DNA from: Saccoglossus kowalevskii
Taxonomy: Eukaryota > Hemichordata > Enteropneusta > Harrimaniidae
DNA: 33,019 nt
Reading direction: 5' to 3'
Assembly: GCF_000003605.2 (NCBI RefSeq)
Contig: NW_003135839.1
Coordinates: forward strand, 95,786 to 128,804
Shown here piece after piece: positions 25,170 through 32,300 of the stretch (positions are counted from its first letter, which is position 1; the number at the start of each line of letters is the position of its first letter). Both the position numbers and the translations under genes were made by a program. Under the pieces are notes generated by a model, which saw only the letters and a program-made list of their open reading frames with translations, searched no databases and had not been told where the DNA came from.

Positions 25170-28100
25170 TTTATTGCGCAACTTAACCATCTGTGGATTT
25201 AGTAAGGTAAAAAATGATTACAAAAGACACCTAAAATAAGACACACTAAAACACTAAAATTAAAATACAGTGAAATTCAACAAAAGAAAGAAATACAAAA
25301 TAGAAAATCTCTGAAAAATTGAATAAACAGCAGCAAGGTTCTCCCAGACCATAGTTACATATTTAACTTTTAGAAAATTGTATTTTTTAAATAATATGAC
25401 AAAGGCATATTTCCCATTATTTTCACAACGCTTTCCATTCTGGACAAGTCATTAATTTTTATTTTAAAATACTTCAAGACATGTTTTCTCTCTACTTCAT
25501 AGAAATTGCAATCTAAAATGAAATGCATTTCATCTTCAATTCGATCTGAATTGCATTTTTTGCAAGTTCTTTCATTTTCTGGGGTTTGGTTTACTCTTTC
25601 CAATTCAATTCCAAGGTTGTGGTCACTGAGCCTGAACTTTGCTAACACTCTACGTTGGCTGACGTTTTTCATTTCATTTAGATAGTTTTCTAATTCAATT
25701 TTTTGTTTAAATATACTATATGTTTGTTCCCCTCTTTTTTATTTAATTGTTTTCTCCATGATTGAATAAATTCATTTGATAGCTTTGTTTTTACAACATT
25801 GTTAGTTGATTAATATTGTTGATCTTGTATAATACACATAAAATGTCGAGAAATGTGTCTATATACTCACTGTCATTCTATAAATCCTAAAATTAACATC
25901 TACTGAGACTGGAAAAAAGTCAGGAAAAACACGCCTCAAACAGAACATACACACTATCGTACGAAAGTAAGCAAGCAATTGTATTTACCCTAACTGAAAT
26001 ACGCAGTGTAATATAAGTGATAACACATATTTTACTTACCATGAAATGTGAGTCCTTTGACGTTACTGAACCATTTCTCACCATCTCTTGGATGACCACC
26101 CTGTTCCAGTGTCTTATTCAAAGCAATTGCGTACATGAATACGGCATCATGCAAGAACGGTGAATAAATATTACCCTATATAAAGCAAATATTAGGATGG
26201 GTTATTGTTATGTGGTTCATGGTCTTGCACCTATCCTCGGGGGCGGAGCTACGTCACGGACGTTCTACGTTGCTAAGACGCGCACCACTGTACGTATTTC
26301 TATGGGCTTTGTGCGCGCTACTGTGGAACGCCGGTGGAGCCGGTGAAAACTCGAGAAAACAACACAAACTCAACTTTGAAGTAATCCTGAACAACCAAAT
26401 TTATATATGTTACACACGTAGGGCTAATCTTGTTACACTGTTCAGGGGAGTCTCAACAAACATCCCAAAGTACCGTTTTCTGCGAGTTTTTGGTCTTTGT
26501 TTTCACCGCGAGGGTTGCCAGGCGGTAGAAATTGCCCGGATGTCCGCCCCCGAGGATAGTATAAATGTTTAAATATATAGAAAAATATTGAATGAGTATT
26601 GCTTAGGAACAAATGGTTTCATCTTACTTCGAATGCTGAAATTCTCTTGCTGCTATATTGTCAATTAGGAAAGATGCGTTAAAGTTACGTAAAAATGTTT
26701 GTACTGTGTGGCATGAACTTTTCATGTAACATAAACCCGAGCACGTTCAATTTAAGTGTTACAGTTGGGCGTGGCAATTGATCGACAATTGTACGTGTAA
26801 TGTATAATGCTTAATCTGTTCGACGTTTCTCCTCGATTGGGTGGACACAAATAATAAAACTATGAATGGACTGATTTAGTATTCTGAACGCTGTTTAGTT
26901 GAATCGCAACGACTACGTAACGACTGCATGGTTCGTTTATATAGTCTATTTACATAGTTGAGTACTTTGCGTGTTCTTGTACAGATATGAACAGAAGTTA
27001 ATCGTTATATACAACAGCATGAACGAGGTTTATGTACGTTTGAAGTATTCCATTCTCAACAAAGCCTTAGTATAATATAATAGTATAATAATGTATGTGC
27101 AATGACGTAATTATTAACAAATAGGGCAAAAGGCAAACGGCGAATCCAACAGATACCAATCCTGGTAAAACGTGAAGCAACAGCAAAATAGAAGATGTAT
27201 TGAAAGTAGGGTTATATTAAAAGACTAACTAAGGTATTCACAGTACATATTACTCCAAAGTGCTTAAGTTGTGTACATTGTGAGTATATTTACCTATCAA
27301 AGTAATAATAAAGAATGTGTATTTACACTGTTGTATGATTATCTATATAATGTACACAGAGAACCCAGCGATATCTCCGGCAAGGATGAGATGTGTCTTT
27401 TTAACCATTTTTATTACATGAGCTGACAAGTATTTAAATGGTAAATAAAACATATCAGACCGCTGGGTATTACAGCATAGCAAAAATGTAGTTAAATACT
27501 GGTATTCATCAACTGGTTTAGTTTTTAACAAGTAATTAAATAGCGTGTTACCAATACCAACTTTACGCTGTTTGGGGTGCATATTTATTTTGAAATTAGG
27601 GCTTTCAGAATAATTGTCTATAACGATGTGTATATTCAAAGAATCTTATTCCAAGTCAAAAAACGAAACCCTATAAATCACGTAAATTTCAGTTCGGTTA
27701 TTAGCTTGTAATTGACTGCAGTTATAACAACTACAAAAAAACATTATTTGGGTCTAATTAATGAGCAATCGTACAAATATGTTAATGCTCATGGTAATAT
27801 TTATCCATCTTTTCACTTCCATCTGTTCCAACATATCATTTAGATTCATCCACCTAAATCTATCCGTATTATCGTAAAATTACAACATTGTACACCTCTA
27901 TAACGCAATTGACATTTTTATTATATTCTTCTGTTTTGTAGCCTGGTATAATTTTCAATATCAACATCGTGGGAAATGTGTAGGCCTCTATCTTTAATGA
28001 TAACAGACTCAATAATCTAAGTAAGTATGACCTTCCAAGAATGGCCTAAAATAGCAAACGAACTATTTGCGAAATTAATTTAAACATTGGGTATACTTTT

Positions 28101-29303
28101 GTTGAGTCAATTGAACTAAGTAAACTGTTATTCCAGAAGAGTAAAATGTTATGCATCAATGAATACATTAGTTGAATAAAAGCAGCAAGAAAGTATTAAT
28201 TGGATTAGTTCATATAAGAAAGTGAACTTCATTATGTGTAATGGCATACCAAATGAGAAGACTCATAGTCTATGCAAGGGAAAATTTACTTATTCTATAA
28301 TGTACAAATTGACGAAAATAATCAAAAGTTGTATTGTCTGCAAAATTCAATCGACTGTTCTTTCCAATCTGAATAACTAGGACAAAAAGTTACGACGCTC
28401 GAGAGTTACATCTATCGAAACTTTGTATGTTATGTCGTTTATCATCTGGGTTACTGTTTGTCTTCACTGAAAATAAACCCAGTCATACATTGCGCGCTGA
28501 ACACAACTAACCTAGGAAGTACGTAAGGTTTGCCGTTCAACGGAAACATGAGTAAAATGTTTCTATAAATTCTAAAGGCATGGACATAATAGCTACACGG
28601 GAAACAACTCAGAAATACGGTATGCATCTCAGATTAGCTTAATGGAAAATAATTCACATCGAATATTGATTCTGTAGTATAGACCCAGTAATATAATATT
28701 CGATCGCTGATCAAAGAATACCGCGTACGATAGGTGATGTAACCATAAGATGATGACAATTCGCCGCAAATGTTGCATATATTATATTACGTATATTAAT
28801 TCACACGTCAAATGCCGAACAACACGTATCATACGATCAGAAGTCCAGTTACTGACACATTCTCTATATTGCTTTATTAATACCCTCTTTGCACGATTGG
28901 CCGCGTTGTATATATTGCACAGCAATTCCATGTCTTTGATGCGTAACACGAGTGTGTCTAATGGCATTGATATAATGAAACCGATGAAGCGTGTAATAAC
29001 ATGTGTTATCACGCTACTTAACAAGGAACTAATTCCAATCAATACACAACAACACTGTATTATCTATTATATAATTAGAGACCATAATTAGATGTTCTAT
29101 TCAATACGGTAAGTTTACATACGTATTAAACTGAACATTTCCTTTCTTTTTCGTTTATTATTATACTTTTTTACTTTTTTTATATTTTAAACTTTAATAT
29201 TTTAAACTTTATTGATTTGTGTATATTATTATTATTATTATACATTATTAATATTGCCTAGTGTAAGTTTTCCCGGCGTCCCATGTTTATTGGTACTGAA
29301 ATA

Positions 29304-29348
<45 letters not shown>

Positions 29349-32300
29349 GCAATTTAGTACATTTATCATTTACCTTTACTTTGTTATGTTAAACGTAGTA
29401 ATATAGGCATTTGTCGAGTTTTCTAAACTGTATTGTCTTTCTTCTAACCTTTCCATTCTGAATTGTGCAATTGGATTTGATTTTATACTTATTTGCTGAG
29501 CAAATATGTCAAATAGTGATTGATAATGATATAAACATTCGATGGGTTTGAATACAGAAATAATCGTGTCAAATTTATTTGAACATATAGTGTGTGCATT
29601 CCTTGATCAATCGCCCATTGCATGCGAATCGAGAATAAATGAAGATCAATTATTGCACTTTTTTACTCATTTGAGTGTTTTAAACATCAATATCAATACG
29701 CGCCCATTTACTCCTGTATGTTTGTCTACTAATTAGAATATTACAAATAATCAGCTTTTATCTGTTTTACGAACATGAATACCATCATCTATAAATGATG
29801 GTTAGGGATTTGTTTCCATATTATTCAATAATTAGTCTTATTTAGTCTTTGGCTCTTTCCAGCATAGTTTCTGCGCTTTGGCTACACCATATATTCTGAT
29901 TGATCTTGCAAATAAATTTTAATTATCTGTATCGACCTGACTATCCACAACATCTTCTCTTTCTTTCCCTATATATTTCATGTCATGAAATATTTCATGT
30001 CCCAGAATTCATTTTGTTTGCGACCGGAGCTTTTCGCGTCTTTTTTCGAACACATTCCTTGCTTTTGTGACGTTGTGCGGACAGTGTTTTCGACACATCG
30101 ATTGGTTTCGTAAATAAATATGGGTTTCACCAACAAAAAGTTTAGTGTCAAGGTGGTAAAACATGTAAATTATTTTGTTTTTTTTTCAGTTTGGGGCTGC
30201 ATTTGTTTTCAGATATGCCTTTCATTTTATGAGACTTGTGTTATTTTTGTTTAATATTTGTTTAATATTCCATGCATTAGTTTAGTAAAAAAAATGCCCT
30301 CCCTGTGTTTTAATAGCAAACCCTTGATAGATTAAATATCTTCGCGCGCGAATCTATGCAATGCGAGCACTAAAATGGTAAAAGGGGTAAAAGGTGTCAC
30401 GTCATATCGAGTCGTGATTCATATTTAGGAGCGCCTATTCGCCACGCTTTATACAGTTACTGCTTGGTTAAATGCATCCATGCAACGAAATAAGTATTAA
30501 TGTCCTTCGTTATATGTCAAAAAAGACAAAAAGAGCATATTTACGTTCACAGTAATGCAAACAAGAACATTCAAATTGGTAATCCGTGTGTCATGTGATA
30601 TGCAATAACGGCCGTTCTCGATCGTTATGCGATGGCCGTGATTGGTTACTTGGTTGTGTGCGTCACTTTGGATAGAGCAAGAAGTACTGAGCAATTGTAA
30701 TAATACATACTCGTATACCAGGTGCAAGTGTATAATTAAATGGAGGCTCTGCCATCTTAATTGGAATGAGATCAAGAAATTCGTCTATTTCTTCGTTGCT
30801 GACCGTCGCCATTTCCAGCTACAATGCGAAACGAGAAACAGAAAGAAAGAACAAGAAAAACAACTTTATTCCCGTGCTGCATAAGTTAATTTGCGAAAAA
30901 TCTACGAACCATTGAAATACTTTTAAATACAGTTATTCAAACATTCCCAATTGTCAATAATGTAAATGAAGTCAATTTACTGATTTTGTTTTTCTGAAAT
31001 CTTGCTGATTTTACAGATGGTTAAAGCCATACATAACGCCATATGCACCGGAGAATGGTTACATGGACGATACCATACCGTGAGCACCGACTCGTAGGCG
31101 TAATAGGCATCAACGTCTCGATCGTCTCCCATCTCCCATGGATTTTGTGGAGTCCGAATATCAGTGAATAATTGATTGAGATTGATAAATACGTAGTCGC
31201 CACCTGTCATTCCCTGCTCATGCGCAAACAGCATAAATTTTCTTTCGTTATTCAAGTTGGTAGTGCAGAATATTACAACTGAAAATATGATGGCAATAAT
31301 AATATATCATTAACATAAAGAACTATTAGTAGATCATATGAAAGTCATTAAAAAATTGTAAATATATATTCTGAAAATCATAAACAAAAATGTATATCAT
31401 GCAGATCAATAACACATTTTTTGGACAGAAACAATATTCAATATTGCTTTCATCTTTCGGCAAACACTGCAATATAATAACATTATTGTTTTAAATTTAT
31501 TTGTTAAAGGTTGTCATGTGCAATAATCGCTGGTCAAGCTAGTCAAACAGCCAAATTCTCACACACATATTATATTGCACTGTTCTAATTTGAAAACGCA
31601 GACCGTTAAATTTCACAATTTGAGAAAAACGCAAAATGCAGATCCACTATTGCATTATCATAAACACCTTACTCAGATGCTTCTGAATCATTTTGTTTAA
31701 AAATATTATTTATCCATTTGTTTTGAAATATCTTATAAATATCACTAATTTAATAAATTCCACGCTTTTAAAACTGTGGAATATTTATTAGAGCTAATGT
31801 TTTAACTGACACTTGCCTATGGACAAAATAAAAATTACGTAACCTACTCAATTATTATCATTAATCAGTATTTTTGATGTAGTGCTTACGTGACAACTTA
31901 TACAAATTTTGACATTTTGAAATGATATTGAAAGGCGTCAGGGACTACACCAACATTGTAACACATTCGGTGCAACTCGGAGCGTGGCTTTTTTTATTAT
32001 ATGTATTTCATTCTAGTTTCAGGTGATGTGAAATTGTACAAATTGGTCAAATTATGCTTTGGCATATTGAAGTATGATTACAATATCATGAGACTGTGAC
32101 GATATTATTGTTGCAATACACAAATGTTTAGAATTTCTCGCCAGAATTTGTCGACTGTTTTGGGAACGCTTAACTTTAAAGCGACTTGCAGCATTTCTGT
32201 GTTGGAGTGCGAATTCGTGATGACGCTACTGATTGGTTCATCGTTGTTTGTCTGAAATATAAACGCAATATCCAACTAAGTTACTACACAGATAAAGAAA

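Noticed and set aside
26210-26572. Plus-strand 120-codon frame
   Set aside because: Begins and ends just outside a MITE with perfect inverted ends. GC-rich MITE sequence readily gives a chance open frame.
27343-27639. Minus-strand 98-codon frame in intron 3
   Set aside because: No domain, no convincing splice context, and the cyclase exons on either side already join in phase.
28750-29091. Overlapping open frames on both strands before the TTG repeat, considered as a LINE C-terminus
   Set aside because: Neither frame shows reverse-transcriptase or zinc-knuckle motifs. The TTG tail alone is not proof.
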